Shown one piece after another: positions 25,566-33,535 of a stretch of 64,000 nt of DNA. Source of the DNA: Peredibacter sp045999315 (GTDB lineage: Bacteria; Bdellovibrionota; Bacteriovoracia; Bacteriovoracales; Bacteriovoracaceae); contig NZ_CP174607.1 of the NCBI RefSeq assembly GCF_045999315.1, positions 1,488,001 through 1,552,000 on the forward strand, in the 5' to 3' direction. How positions within the stretch are numbered: the first letter of the stretch is position 1; each line of letters opens with the position of its first letter. Both the position numbers and the translations under genes were made by a program. Under the pieces are notes generated by a model. It made no database searches. It had not been told where the DNA came from and saw only the letters and a list, made by a program, of their open reading frames with translations.

Positions 25566-26585
25566 ATGAAAAACCTCACTTTTGCTCTGACTTTAACCAT
25601 TTTCACAACTTCTGCAGTTGCGGCCGTATGCAGGCTGGATGGTAAACCTATTAACATCGCTAATGGCAAAGAAACTGCCGGAAAATCCGGAAAGCTGGTC
25701 TGTAAAACTGAAGAGGGAAAACTCATCCGAGAAGCGGACATGAAGGATGGTATTGAAGTTGGCAGAGTCACGCTGATCAATAATCAGGGCAACAGAGAAG
25801 TATTTAATCAGAATGAGAAGGGCAACATCATTGGTACGAAAAAGGTATTTAGTCCCAAAGGTTATCTCATTACTGAAGGCAAGTTTGAGGAAGGCAAAGA
25901 GTATGGACTTCATAAACGTTACTTTCCTAACGGGAAAATTGAATCACTAATTTATTATCCGGACATGCGTATTGATTACTCTGAGGACGGAAAAATCATT
26001 CAGCTAAATTGTGCTTCTCAAGCTTACTTGGAAGAGGATAAAAAACTTTGCGGGTGGGACAATGTCTCAAGTGTAACCGTCAACGGTCGAAACTATACTT
26101 ACGATAAGGGTAAGCTCATCAAGTTTCAGGACTTATTTGCTAAGGGAAAACTCAAGACTGAAAACATCTATCAAGGTGAGAATGAAACTCGCAAAACGTT
26201 CTATTCAAACGGAAAATTAAAGTCAGAAAAGTTTCTCATCTCTAAAGAACTTCAAACTGAAAAAGATTACTATGAAAACGGCAAGCTTAAGGCCGAATTT
26301 AAGTATGAACTCAAAGACGGCGAAGTTTTTTATGACAAAAAAACTTACTATGAGAATGGCAATCCTGAAGTAGAAGGAAAATTCAAACGCGACTCCAAGC
26401 ACAGCTACGATTTACCTATCGGTCTTCGTAAAACGTATTATGAAATCACGGGTCTCGCCTATGAGGAGAATCATAATAGTGAGGGTCAGTTAGATGGTGA
26501 AAGTATTTATTACGGAGAACACGGAAGAGTGACTATCAGACGAGTTTATAAAAACGGTGAACTTGTTAGTGAGAAAAATTTCTAG
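25566..26585 (+). CDS. Secreted MORN-repeat (YwqK-like) protein
   Basis: A 339-residue protein with a signal peptide (MKNLTFALTLTIFTTSAVAA). It carries many MORN_2-type repeats of the form xxYYxNGKLKxExxY, for example KRYFPNGKIES, KTFYSNGKLKSEK, KDYYENGKLKAEFKY, KTYYENGNPEVEGKF and RRVYKNGELVSEK. Such repeats form beta-hairpin stacks; YwqK-like proteins are sometimes annotated as antitoxins, but the secretion signal here points to an envelope role. The last four bases overlap the convergent folA stop. Confidence 0.85.
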   Translation: MKNLTFALTLTIFTTSAVAAVCRLDGKPINIANGKETAGKSGKLVCKTEEGKLIREADMKDGIEVGRVTLINNQGNREVFNQNEKGNIIGTKKVFSPKGYLITEGKFEEGKEYGLHKRYFPNGKIESLIYYPDMRIDYSEDGKIIQLNCASQAYLEEDKKLCGWDNVSSVTVNGRNYTYDKGKLIKFQDLFAKGKLKTENIYQGENETRKTFYSNGKLKSEKFLISKELQTEKDYYENGKLKAEFKYELKDGEVFYDKKTYYENGNPEVEGKFKRDSKHSYDLPIGLRKTYYEITGLAYEENHNSEGQLDGESIYYGEHGRVTIRRVYKNGELVSEKNF

Positions 26586-26603
26586 AAGTCTGGAATTTTT
26601 CTC
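26571..26603. terminator. Perfect 10 bp inverted repeat at overlapping convergent 3' ends
   Basis: GAGAAAAATT (26571-26580) and AATTTTTCTC (26594-26603) form a perfect stem around a 13 nt loop that contains both stop codons of the MORN-protein and folA genes. The A- and T-runs lie inside the arms, so it can act on both strands as a weak bidirectional terminator. Confidence 0.45.
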
Positions 26604-27052
26604 ATGTGATACAAGGTCCAGTTATCATGAATTTCTTGATCTAGAACTTCCCATTCATAGAATAAATATTCTGGGAAATATGCATCGGCCGGACCTTCAT
26701 AATCAACAATCGAACATAGGAATTCTGAGATATAAGGCAAAGTGAGCTCATAGATCTCGGCACCACCCATGACGTAAATGGTAGTGATGTCGTTTTGTTC
26801 AGCGTATTCAAGAATTTGATTCATATTCTGAAAATAAGCTGAATTATTTTTACTCAGGACTAAGGCCTTCTTGGCGCCTTCAATTCTTTGGCCATGATGA
26901 TCAAAGTTCTTTCGGCCTACCAGTACGACCTGATCTCGGATACTTTCCTTAAAGTTTTCGTACTCCTCAGGAATGTTCCAAGGAACCTTCCCGTTGAGTC
27001 CAATTTCACGATTTTTTCCGAGCGCCGCAATGGCAATAAACTTCACCTTCAT
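26582..27052 (-). CDS. folA: Dihydrofolate reductase
   Basis: Reduces dihydrofolate to tetrahydrofolate with NADPH. The 156-residue sequence has the normal DHFR order: IAIAALGKNREIGLNGKVPW at the N-terminus, NIPEEYENFKE holding the acidic active-site residue (Glu rather than Asp), VLVGRKNFD, and the NADPH-binding YVMGGAEIYELTLPY. Length is typical for chromosomal DHFR. It is divergent from galE with a 70 bp gap and overlaps the MORN-protein gene at its stop. Confidence 0.94.
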   Translation of the reverse strand: MKVKFIAIAALGKNREIGLNGKVPWNIPEEYENFKESIRDQVVLVGRKNFDHHGQRIEGAKKALVLSKNNSAYFQNMNQILEYAEQNDITTIYVMGGAEIYELTLPYISEFLCSIVDYEGPADAYFPEYLFYEWEVLDQEIHDNWTLYHMRKIPDF

Positions 27053-27122
27053 TCTTGAGATTATACCTCGGGCGGGGTGTCATGAGTAGACGTAGAGTGC
27101 CCTATTTCGTAATATTGGGGAC

Positions 27123-28097
27123 ATGAAAATCCTAATTACAGGTGGCGCAGGTTATATTGGTTCTCACGTTGTGAAGGCCTTAGGTCTTTTGGGCCACGAC
27201 ATTACAGTTTATGACAATCTCTCAACTGGTCACCGCGAGGCCATTATTTTTGGCGATCTCGTTGTAGGAGATCTCTCCGACAAATCAAAGTTGGACGAGC
27301 TTTTTAAAACCAGAAAGTTTGAAGCAGTTCTTCACTTTGCTGGCAGTATCGTCGTTCCGGACAGTGTTTCTGATCCCCTTGGTTACTACCAAAACAATAC
27401 TGTGAACTCGCACTTCCTTCTGACTCTTTGTCAGAAGTATGGAGTTGATAAATTTATCTTCTCTTCAACCGCCGCTGTATATGGCATGCCAGATGATGGT
27501 GTTTGTCGCGAGGATTCTCCGCTAGCCCCTATCAATCCTTATGGCCAGTCTAAGCTTATGACTGAACATATGCTGAAAGATCTCTCTTTTGCGTCTGATT
27601 TCCGTTATGTGGCACTTCGATACTTCAACGTATCCGGTGCTGATCCTGAGGGAAGAGTAGGTCAATCATTCCCTAAAGCTACTCACTTAATTAAAGTGGC
27701 CTCGGAAACTGCCTGTGGTAAACGCGAAAAGATGGACATCTTTGGCACAGACTATCCAACATTGGATGGAACTTGTGTGCGTGATTATATTCACGTCTCT
27801 GATCTTGCCGATGCTCATGTGAAGGCCCTTGAGTACCTAGCAAAAGGTGGAAAGTCAGAAGTTCTAAACTGTGGTTATGGCCATGGCTTCAGCGTAAGAG
27901 AAGTCATTTCTCGTGTGAAAGAGATCACTGGTGTGAACTTCCCTGTGGTTGAAGGTCCTCGTCGTGCTGGAGACCCAGCAAGTTTAACAGCGAAAGCAGA
28001 TCGCATTCAGCAAGTGATTGGCTGGAAACCAAAGTACGATGATCTCAATATCATCATAAAATCCGCTTACGAGTGGGAAAAGAAAAGACCATACTAA
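27123..28097 (+). CDS. galE: UDP-glucose 4-epimerase
   Basis: Interconverts UDP-glucose and UDP-galactose (or the N-acetyl forms). This 324-residue extended SDR has GGAGYIGSHVVKALGLLGHD, DNLSTGHREAI, HFAGSIVVPDSVSDPLGYY, SSTAAVYG, catalytic NPYGQSK, LRYFNVSGADP and DGTCVRDYIHVSDLADAH, all classic GalE. It probably supplies galactose for LPS core and O-antigen. Its stop codon shares one base with the queC start (TAATG), so the two are likely translated together although functionally unrelated. Confidence 0.96.
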   Translation: MKILITGGAGYIGSHVVKALGLLGHDITVYDNLSTGHREAIIFGDLVVGDLSDKSKLDELFKTRKFEAVLHFAGSIVVPDSVSDPLGYYQNNTVNSHFLLTLCQKYGVDKFIFSSTAAVYGMPDDGVCREDSPLAPINPYGQSKLMTEHMLKDLSFASDFRYVALRYFNVSGADPEGRVGQSFPKATHLIKVASETACGKREKMDIFGTDYPTLDGTCVRDYIHVSDLADAHVKALEYLAKGGKSEVLNCGYGHGFSVREVISRVKEITGVNFPVVEGPRRAGDPASLTAKADRIQQVIGWKPKYDDLNIIIKSAYEWEKKRPY

Positions 28098-28804
28098 TGA
28101 AAAAGAAGGCCGTCGTTGTACATTCAGGTGGAATGGATTCAAGTCTCTGCTTAGCAGTGGCGATTAAAGAATTTGGCGCAGAGAATGTGCTCTCGCTTTC
28201 TTTTACTTATAATCAACGTCATTCCATCGAACTTGCTCGAGCCACTGAGATCTCCATTCACTTTGGAGTGGATCACGTGGAACTTGATCTGAGTTGCCTC
28301 TCGCAAATTACTGAGAGTGCTTTGATTGGCCACGGCACTGCCATTGAACATAAGAAAGGCGAGACTCCGAATACCATCGTGATTGGCCGAAATGGCCTCA
28401 TGGCCCGTCTCGCCGCTATTCATGCACACACTCTAGGTGCCAATTGCATTTATATGGGAGTGATGGAATTAGAGTCCGCGAACTCTGGTTACCGTGATTG
28501 TTCACGTGCCTATATGGATATTGTTCAAGCCGCTCTTCGTATGGATTTTGCCAACGATACTTTCGAAATCAGAACTCCATTAGTTCTTATGAATAAGAAA
28601 GAATCAATGGAGCTTGGGTATAAGCTTGGTGTTTTAGAATATCTTCTAGAGAAAACTGTGACCTGTTATGAGGGAGTAGAGAAGGAAGGATGTATGAAGT
28701 GTCCGGCCTGTAAACTTCGTAACCAAGGGTTAAAGATCTTCTCTCTAGAGCATCCGGATTTGAAATACTCTTATAAAGAGAAGATCTTGAATCTTATAGC
28801 TTAG
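28097..28804 (+). CDS. queC: 7-cyano-7-deazaguanine synthase
   Basis: Converts 7-carboxy-7-deazaguanine to preQ0 in queuosine biosynthesis using ATP and ammonia. The 235-residue protein has the PP-loop VVHSGGMDSSLCLA, SFTYNQRHSIEL, RNGLMARLAAIHAH and the C-terminal zinc site, CYEGVEKEGCMKCPACKLR with four cysteines. An in-frame ATG eight codons upstream exists, but the ATG at 28097, overlapping the galE stop, gives the conserved MKKKAVVVHSGG start and is chosen. Other queuosine genes are not in the window. Confidence 0.95.
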   Translation: MKKKAVVVHSGGMDSSLCLAVAIKEFGAENVLSLSFTYNQRHSIELARATEISIHFGVDHVELDLSCLSQITESALIGHGTAIEHKKGETPNTIVIGRNGLMARLAAIHAHTLGANCIYMGVMELESANSGYRDCSRAYMDIVQAALRMDFANDTFEIRTPLVLMNKKESMELGYKLGVLEYLLEKTVTCYEGVEKEGCMKCPACKLRNQGLKIFSLEHPDLKYSYKEKILNLIA

Positions 28805-29282
28805 TTGCGACGAACTCTTTCCAAGTGTCCAGTAAAAATCCTTTGAAGTCTTCGCCATCGTCATCATTTGGCTCTTCATCGGAAAGATAATCATCCATAT
28901 CGGCGACAGTATCTTCTAGTTCATCAATGAGCTCGGCCAACTCTTCATCTTCACAATTCTCAGAATTCGTTCCCGAGAGAGTCATGGCCGTGAGGAAGTA
29001 GTCTAATTGATCTTTGGCGATCTCAATGAATGTGCGTGTGTCTTCCTCTTGAGGAAACATTTCTGAAAGACCCTTCTTGGTGTTTCGGCTAAGTTCATCC
29101 CAAAGTGTGCGAAGGTCTACTTCGAGGTCTTTCTTGGCCTCTGGTGCCTCAGCAAGAAGCTCTTCCAGGGCCTTGTTAAAAGGCATTGGTTTTTCAGCGC
29201 AGAGAACTCCTAAAAAGAAGGCCTTTACTTGCTCGGCGGTCATATTTAGGTCGGTTTGATTGATAAGTTCTTGAAGTTTCAT
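28794..29282 (-). CDS. Acidic cytoplasmic protein, possibly UPF0149/YgfB-like
   Basis: A 162-residue, strongly acidic, helical protein. The segment VKAFFLGVLCAEKPMPFNKA resembles the start of YgfB/YecA (UPF0149) proteins, and residues 100-150 are Glu/Asp-rich with a further helix. The match is weak and no function is claimed. It has a GAGGG ribosome binding site, is full length, and overlaps queC by 11 bp at its 3' end. Confidence 0.6.
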   Translation of the reverse strand: MKLQELINQTDLNMTAEQVKAFFLGVLCAEKPMPFNKALEELLAEAPEAKKDLEVDLRTLWDELSRNTKKGLSEMFPQEEDTRTFIEIAKDQLDYFLTAMTLSGTNSENCEDEELAELIDELEDTVADMDDYLSDEEPNDDDGEDFKGFLLDTWKEFVATKL

Positions 29283-29343
29283 TGGGATTGCCCTCTCAGA
29301 TTTCGGTAATTATTACCAGAAACGGGCCTTTTTTCCCACCTCT

Positions 29344-29376
29344 AAACCTTAAAAGGCCATAATCGGCCCGAGGTTT
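29344..29376 (+). promoter_or_regulatory. Interrupted inverted repeat before a small ORF
   Basis: AAACCT (29344-29349) pairs with AGGTTT (29371-29376), and inside it GGCC (29355-29358) pairs with GGCC (29365-29368). The last arm covers the ribosome binding site of the 32-codon ORF that follows, so folding could control its translation, or the element could simply be an imperfect terminator. Confidence 0.35.
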
Positions 29377-29378
29377 TT

Positions 29379-29477
29379 ATGAAAAACGTAGCATCATTCA
29401 TGAACATGATTTACTGGGGCACGAAAATTACTTTGTTGCTCTATTTCTTTAGAGAAGCAATCTCGTTTATTTCTTAA
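29379..29477 (+). CDS. Possible 32-residue small membrane protein
   Basis: The ORF reads MKNVASFMNMIYWG followed by TKITLLLYFFREAISFIS, with a hydrophobic C-terminal half that could insert in a membrane. A GAGG lies about seven bases before the ATG. The last 11 bp overlap the 3' end of the convergent glycosyltransferase. No homologue is recognised; an expressed small protein is possible but unproven. Confidence 0.3.
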   Translation: MKNVASFMNMIYWGTKITLLLYFFREAISFIS

Positions 29478-30255
29478 ACGGATCTTCGATTTTCTCACCG
29501 TTCTGTAGACGCCAGATTTTTACTGCACGGATGAAAACGTTGTAGGCCGCAAGTGCTGAAACAACGAATCCATGAGTTCCATCTAGAATTCCCAGACGCC
29601 AAAAATAGTGACGAACGAAACGCCCAAAAGGACGAAAGAAAAGATAGGCGAGACCGATCTTCTTACCGGTTTTTTCCCATTTATGATAGCGATCGAGAGC
29701 ACCCCATGTGGTGTAACGATCGGCCTTTTTAAGGTATGAAGTAACATCTTTGTAAGTGTAGTGAATGAGCTTGTGCTTCAGAATACTGATTTCGCCTTTC
29801 GACTCAATCTCAGCATGTACGTGCTTATTTTGATATTTACATTCATCACGCTTAAAGAGACGAATCACTTTGTCCGACTGCCAGCCAGAGTAGTTGATTC
29901 TCTTACCCATAAAATTGTTTCGACGATAGATCCAGAAACCAGAGTACTTTGTACCCTTTTTCACCACGTCCTTAACTTCTTCAACCAGTTCCGGAGTCGG
30001 ACGCTCATCCGCATCTAAAAGGAAAATCCAAGGATGGCTCGCCTGAGGAATGGTCCAGTTCTTTTGGGCCGCTGAATGCTCATATTCATGCTCAAGGAGG
30101 CGCACTTGAGGAAAAGACTTAACGATCTCCACTGTTTTATCAGTCGAAAAAGAATCCACAACAATGATCTCGTCACACCAAAGAACAGATTCGATGGCGG
30201 CCTTAATGTGAACTTCTTCGTTAAAAGTAGGGATGATAGCTGTGATTTTTTCCAT
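29467..30255 (-). CDS. Family 2 glycosyltransferase, LPS core type (WaaE/KdtX-like)
   Basis: A 262-residue GT2 enzyme. It has AIIPTFNEEVHIKAAIESVL, VVDSFSTDKTVEIVKSF, AAQKNWTIPQASHPWIFLLD with the DADERP metal site, and NKHVHAEIESKG, the layout of WaaE-type beta-1,4-glucosyltransferases acting on LPS inner core heptose. It is divergent from waaF with a 39 bp gap, which supports an LPS core role. The exact donor is not certain. The C-terminal part (YLFFRPFGRFVRHYFWRLG) has the usual membrane-associated basic helix. Confidence 0.88.
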   Translation of the reverse strand: MEKITAIIPTFNEEVHIKAAIESVLWCDEIIVVDSFSTDKTVEIVKSFPQVRLLEHEYEHSAAQKNWTIPQASHPWIFLLDADERPTPELVEEVKDVVKKGTKYSGFWIYRRNNFMGKRINYSGWQSDKVIRLFKRDECKYQNKHVHAEIESKGEISILKHKLIHYTYKDVTSYLKKADRYTTWGALDRYHKWEKTGKKIGLAYLFFRPFGRFVRHYFWRLGILDGTHGFVVSALAAYNVFIRAVKIWRLQNGEKIEDPFKK

Positions 30256-30294
30256 AGTTTTTGCACTCTTGTCAGATTACAATGAGTGTAACTT

Positions 30295-31317
30295 ATGACT
30301 GACGCCTCGTCTAAAAATATTCTTATTATCCAAACAGCTTTCATTGGAGACACTATCCTTGCCAGCCACTTTGCACGTGCTGTCAAAGAACAGTTTCCTA
30401 ATTCCAAGATTCATTTTTTTCTTCGGAAAGGTAATGAATCCGTGATTCAGGGGCTTCCTACCATCGAAAAAACCTGGATCTGGGACAAGCAAGGTGGAAA
30501 GACGAAAAATCTTTTTAAGCTCATTTCTGAGCTTCGTAAGATCAAGTTTGATATGGTCTTCAATCTTCACCGGCATTTTAATTCTGGGCTGGTGACGTCC
30601 CTCATGAAGTCTCCAATCAAGGTTGGTTTTAAGCAAAATCCTATGAGCTTTGCTTACACTCATAAAGTGAATCACCAAATTCCGGATCCGAGAGGGTGGC
30701 ATGAAGTTCAGAGAAATCTTGAACTCTTGAAGCAAGCTGTACCGACACTACAGATTGGGGATAACTCCAAAAATTACAAACCCGAACTTCCGATTCAGCA
30801 GAAGAACATTGATAAAGTTTCTCAGTATGTAACGGACAACTATTTTGTCGTGGCGCCTGCTTCTGTGTGGTTCACGAAGGCCTGGAGTGAACACAAGTAT
30901 CGTGAGCTAACAGTGGAACTGGCGAAGCTCGGGAAAGTGTATTTTATCGGGGCCCCCTCTGATAAAGATCTCTGTGATCGCATCAGACAAGATAACCCAA
31001 ATACGGTGAACCTGTGTGGTGGTTTGAATCTTCTCGATTCGGCCGCTCTGATGAAGAATGCACGCAGAGTTTTTGTAAACGATTCAGCTCCTCTGCATCT
31101 CGCTTCTTGTGTAAATGCTAAAACAACTGCTGTGTTCTGTTCTACTATTCCTGGCTTCGGTTACACTCCGCTAGCGGATGATTCTGTGGTAGTAGATGTT
31201 GGCGATTCTTTGTCATGTCGCCCTTGTGGTCTTCACGGCTATAAGGCCTGCCCGCTTGGACATTTTAAGTGCGCTGAAGACATTGAAATCAAAAGAGTCA
31301 TGGCGACGATCCACTAG
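30295..31317 (+). CDS. waaF: ADP-heptose:LPS heptosyltransferase (WaaF-like, GT9)
   Basis: A 340-residue family 9 glycosyltransferase that adds heptose to LPS inner core. Motifs are ILIIQTAFIGDTILASHFAR, FNLHRHFNSGLVTSLMKSP, HEVQRNLELL, VVAPASVWFTKAWSEHKYRE and FVNDSAPLHLASCVNAKTTA, followed by FCSTIPGFGYTP. The order matches heptosyltransferase II; assignment to I, II or a later heptosyltransferase is not certain. It shares a short divergent promoter region with the GT2 gene and its 3' end overlaps the convergent sugar dehydrogenase by 20 bp. Confidence 0.88.
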   Translation: MTDASSKNILIIQTAFIGDTILASHFARAVKEQFPNSKIHFFLRKGNESVIQGLPTIEKTWIWDKQGGKTKNLFKLISELRKIKFDMVFNLHRHFNSGLVTSLMKSPIKVGFKQNPMSFAYTHKVNHQIPDPRGWHEVQRNLELLKQAVPTLQIGDNSKNYKPELPIQQKNIDKVSQYVTDNYFVVAPASVWFTKAWSEHKYRELTVELAKLGKVYFIGAPSDKDLCDRIRQDNPNTVNLCGGLNLLDSAALMKNARRVFVNDSAPLHLASCVNAKTTAVFCSTIPGFGYTPLADDSVVVDVGDSLSCRPCGLHGYKACPLGHFKCAEDIEIKRVMATIH

Positions 31318-32326
31318 GAACGAGTCTTCCGAGTAATCCATTGTCAGTTGAGAAATAAAGAAAACCATCCGGCCCAGGACGGAGATTTCTAAATCTATAA
31401 CCCGCATTCGAAAAGAGCACTTCCTGATTAGTCACAGTTGTTCCATCAAGAGAAATGCGTCTGATTTGTTGGCCTCGAAGGCAAGCGACATAGAGGTCAC
31501 CTTGATAGAATGCTATTCCGGAAGGAGCAATCGCTGGAGTCCAACTGGTTATTGGATCAATGAAACCAGGCGCACTCTGTCCAAGTTCTCCCGCTGGTTC
31601 TCCTCTTGTGACTAATGGCCAGCCATAGTTGTTTCCTTGTTCTATGATGTTAAGTTCATCTCCACCAGTAGGACCGTGTTCAACTTCAAATAATTCATTG
31701 GTTCCTGGTCTAAGGGCGAGTCCTTGAACATTCCTGTGACCAGAACTCCAAATCTCCGCGGAACTTCCATCATCATTCATTCTGACAATTTTACCTAAAA
31801 AGGAACTAGAGTTCTGAGCGCGACTTGGTTCATTCTGGTCTCCCAAACTTAGAAACAATTTCCCTGATCCATCAAATTCAATTCGGCATCCAAAATGAAT
31901 AGCGGAGGTGTTAGCTGCATTGGCCGTGAATATTTTTTGTACATTCTCGAGTGTGTTCCCATTTAATTCTCCACGCCCTAGGGCCATGGTTCTTCCTGGT
32001 TCTGAATAACAAAAATAAACCAGCTGATTAGATTCAAAGTTGGGATGAAGTTCTAAATCGAGAAGTCCACTTTCTCCTGCAGCAGAAATAGGAGGGAGAC
32101 CAGAAACTTCCAAGGTTGAGGTCTGATCCCATATAAGAAGTCGTCCGGATCTTTCCGTAAAAATAATTTGGCCGCCGGGCAAAAAATCAAATCCCCAAAT
32201 AACGTCAGAGCGTTCTACTAGAACTTCTAATTCAAAGTTTTCTGTCTGGGTCTGGGTGGCATTCCTGCCAGACTCCTCGTTGCTGCAAGCGATTGCGAAA
32301 CAGAGAATGAAGATGAGAAAGTGCAT
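31298..32326 (-). CDS. PQQ-type soluble aldose sugar dehydrogenase, lipoprotein
   Basis: A 342-residue six-bladed beta-propeller of the glucose/sorbosone dehydrogenase (YliI/Asd-like) family. A lipobox (CFAIAC, Cys14) indicates a membrane-anchored lipoprotein. Family blocks include WGFDFLPGGQIIFTERSGRL, GLLDLELHPNFESN, SGHRNVQGLALRPGT, EVEHGPTGGDELNIIEQGNN, YGWPLVT and RFRNLRPGPDGFLYFSTD. It is a tandem paralogue of 32367-33407, with a Ser/Asn/Gly-rich linker after the lipid site. Cofactor (PQQ) and sugar substrate follow from family knowledge only. Confidence 0.9.
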   Translation of the reverse strand: MHFLIFILCFAIACSNEESGRNATQTQTENFELEVLVERSDVIWGFDFLPGGQIIFTERSGRLLIWDQTSTLEVSGLPPISAAGESGLLDLELHPNFESNQLVYFCYSEPGRTMALGRGELNGNTLENVQKIFTANAANTSAIHFGCRIEFDGSGKLFLSLGDQNEPSRAQNSSSFLGKIVRMNDDGSSAEIWSSGHRNVQGLALRPGTNELFEVEHGPTGGDELNIIEQGNNYGWPLVTRGEPAGELGQSAPGFIDPITSWTPAIAPSGIAFYQGDLYVACLRGQQIRRISLDGTTVTNQEVLFSNAGYRFRNLRPGPDGFLYFSTDNGLLGRLVPSGSSP

Positions 32327-32366
32327 AACTCCTCCTGCTTAAAGTAAAGCAAGAGGAGTGCCATAA

Positions 32367-33407
32367 TTATTGAGAGATTCGCCCGAGTTTACCTTCGTCC
32401 GTTGAAAAATAAAGTTTTCCATCAGGACCTGGTCTAACGTTTCTGAAACGCCAATCGAGATTTTTATAAAGCTCTTCTTGTTTGATTACTTTATTGTCTT
32501 TCATCTCCAGACGATGAAGATGCTGTCCCGAAAGAGTGGCGAGATAAATATCTTTATTCCAGAAAGTCATAGCTGATGGTGAAATTGAAGGAACCCAATG
32601 CTCAACTGGATTCTCCATTCCTGTCTTTGTTGAACCTTCACCAATTTTTGGGCCGTAGTATTCACGACCAGTGGTCACCACTGGCCATCCATAGTTTGCA
32701 CCTTTCTTAATGAGATTGATTTCATCTCCACCACGAGGACCCATCTCGGCCTCCCAAAGCTCTTTTGTTTCTGGATTCATCGCTAGACCCTGTGGACTTC
32801 TGTGCCCCATGGACCAGATTTCAGGTTTGGCGTCTTTTGTTGAAGCAAATGGATTATCTTTTGGAACTGTCCCATCTTCATTAAAGCGAAGAATTTTTCC
32901 TTGATGATATTTTAAATCCTGAGCACGTTCACGATTATCGCGATCACCAACAGTAACGAAGATGTGACCTTTGCCATCGAACTCAATTCGTGAACCAAAA
33001 TGAATGTCGTTGTCATTTGGTTCATGAGCAGAGAAAAGTTTTTTGAACTCAACAAGTTTGTTGTCTTGCAATTTGGCGCGAGCAAAAGCAGTGGTTGCTT
33101 TCTCACCAACTGGTTCTGAATAAGTGAGATAGATGAAACCATTTGATGGATGAACTCTCACATCTAAGAGACCTCCTTGTCCGACAGCATAGACTTTTGG
33201 AAGACCTGTAATCGCGATCTCTTTTTTGGTCTTTGGATCGACCACAAAAAGTTTCCCGGATCTTTCGGTAAAGATAATTCTGCCGTCTTTTAAAAAGTCG
33301 AAACCCCAGATGACATCATCGTGATTGACCAACACCTCTGGCATTTGAGGTTTGGCGTAGCTTAAGAAGGAAACACTCGAAATTATTAGAATTGGAATGA
33401 TTTTCAT
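32367..33407 (-). CDS. PQQ-type soluble aldose sugar dehydrogenase, secreted
   Basis: A 346-residue paralogue of the neighbouring lipoprotein, with a standard signal peptide (MKIIPILIISSVSFLSYAKP) and no lipobox, so a free periplasmic enzyme. Shared blocks are WGFDFLKDGRIIFTERSGKL, GGLLDVRVHPSNG, SMGHRSPQGLAMNPET, EAEMGPRGGDEINLIKKGAN, YGWPVVTTGREYYG and RFRNVRPGPDGKLYFSTDEG. The histidine in MGHRSPQG corresponds to the family's catalytic His region. The pair likely arose by tandem duplication; the different anchoring suggests divided locations. Confidence 0.92.
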   Translation of the reverse strand: MKIIPILIISSVSFLSYAKPQMPEVLVNHDDVIWGFDFLKDGRIIFTERSGKLFVVDPKTKKEIAITGLPKVYAVGQGGLLDVRVHPSNGFIYLTYSEPVGEKATTAFARAKLQDNKLVEFKKLFSAHEPNDNDIHFGSRIEFDGKGHIFVTVGDRDNRERAQDLKYHQGKILRFNEDGTVPKDNPFASTKDAKPEIWSMGHRSPQGLAMNPETKELWEAEMGPRGGDEINLIKKGANYGWPVVTTGREYYGPKIGEGSTKTGMENPVEHWVPSISPSAMTFWNKDIYLATLSGQHLHRLEMKDNKVIKQEELYKNLDWRFRNVRPGPDGKLYFSTDEGKLGRISQ

Positions 33408-33535
33408 ACCTTATGGTAGGTCGAAACACTAGTGATTTCAACCGCATAGCTCCACAGCAGTTTCACCTAAATTTCCTGAAGGTTCCATACGATAAAATAC
33501 TGACCTTTATCATAATTTTAATGAGGACTTAATAT

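Noticed and set aside
28040..28100. preQ1 riboswitch before queC
   Set aside because: queC starts on the galE stop codon with no leader, leaving no room for an aptamer, and I saw no preQ1-like fold upstream of galE.
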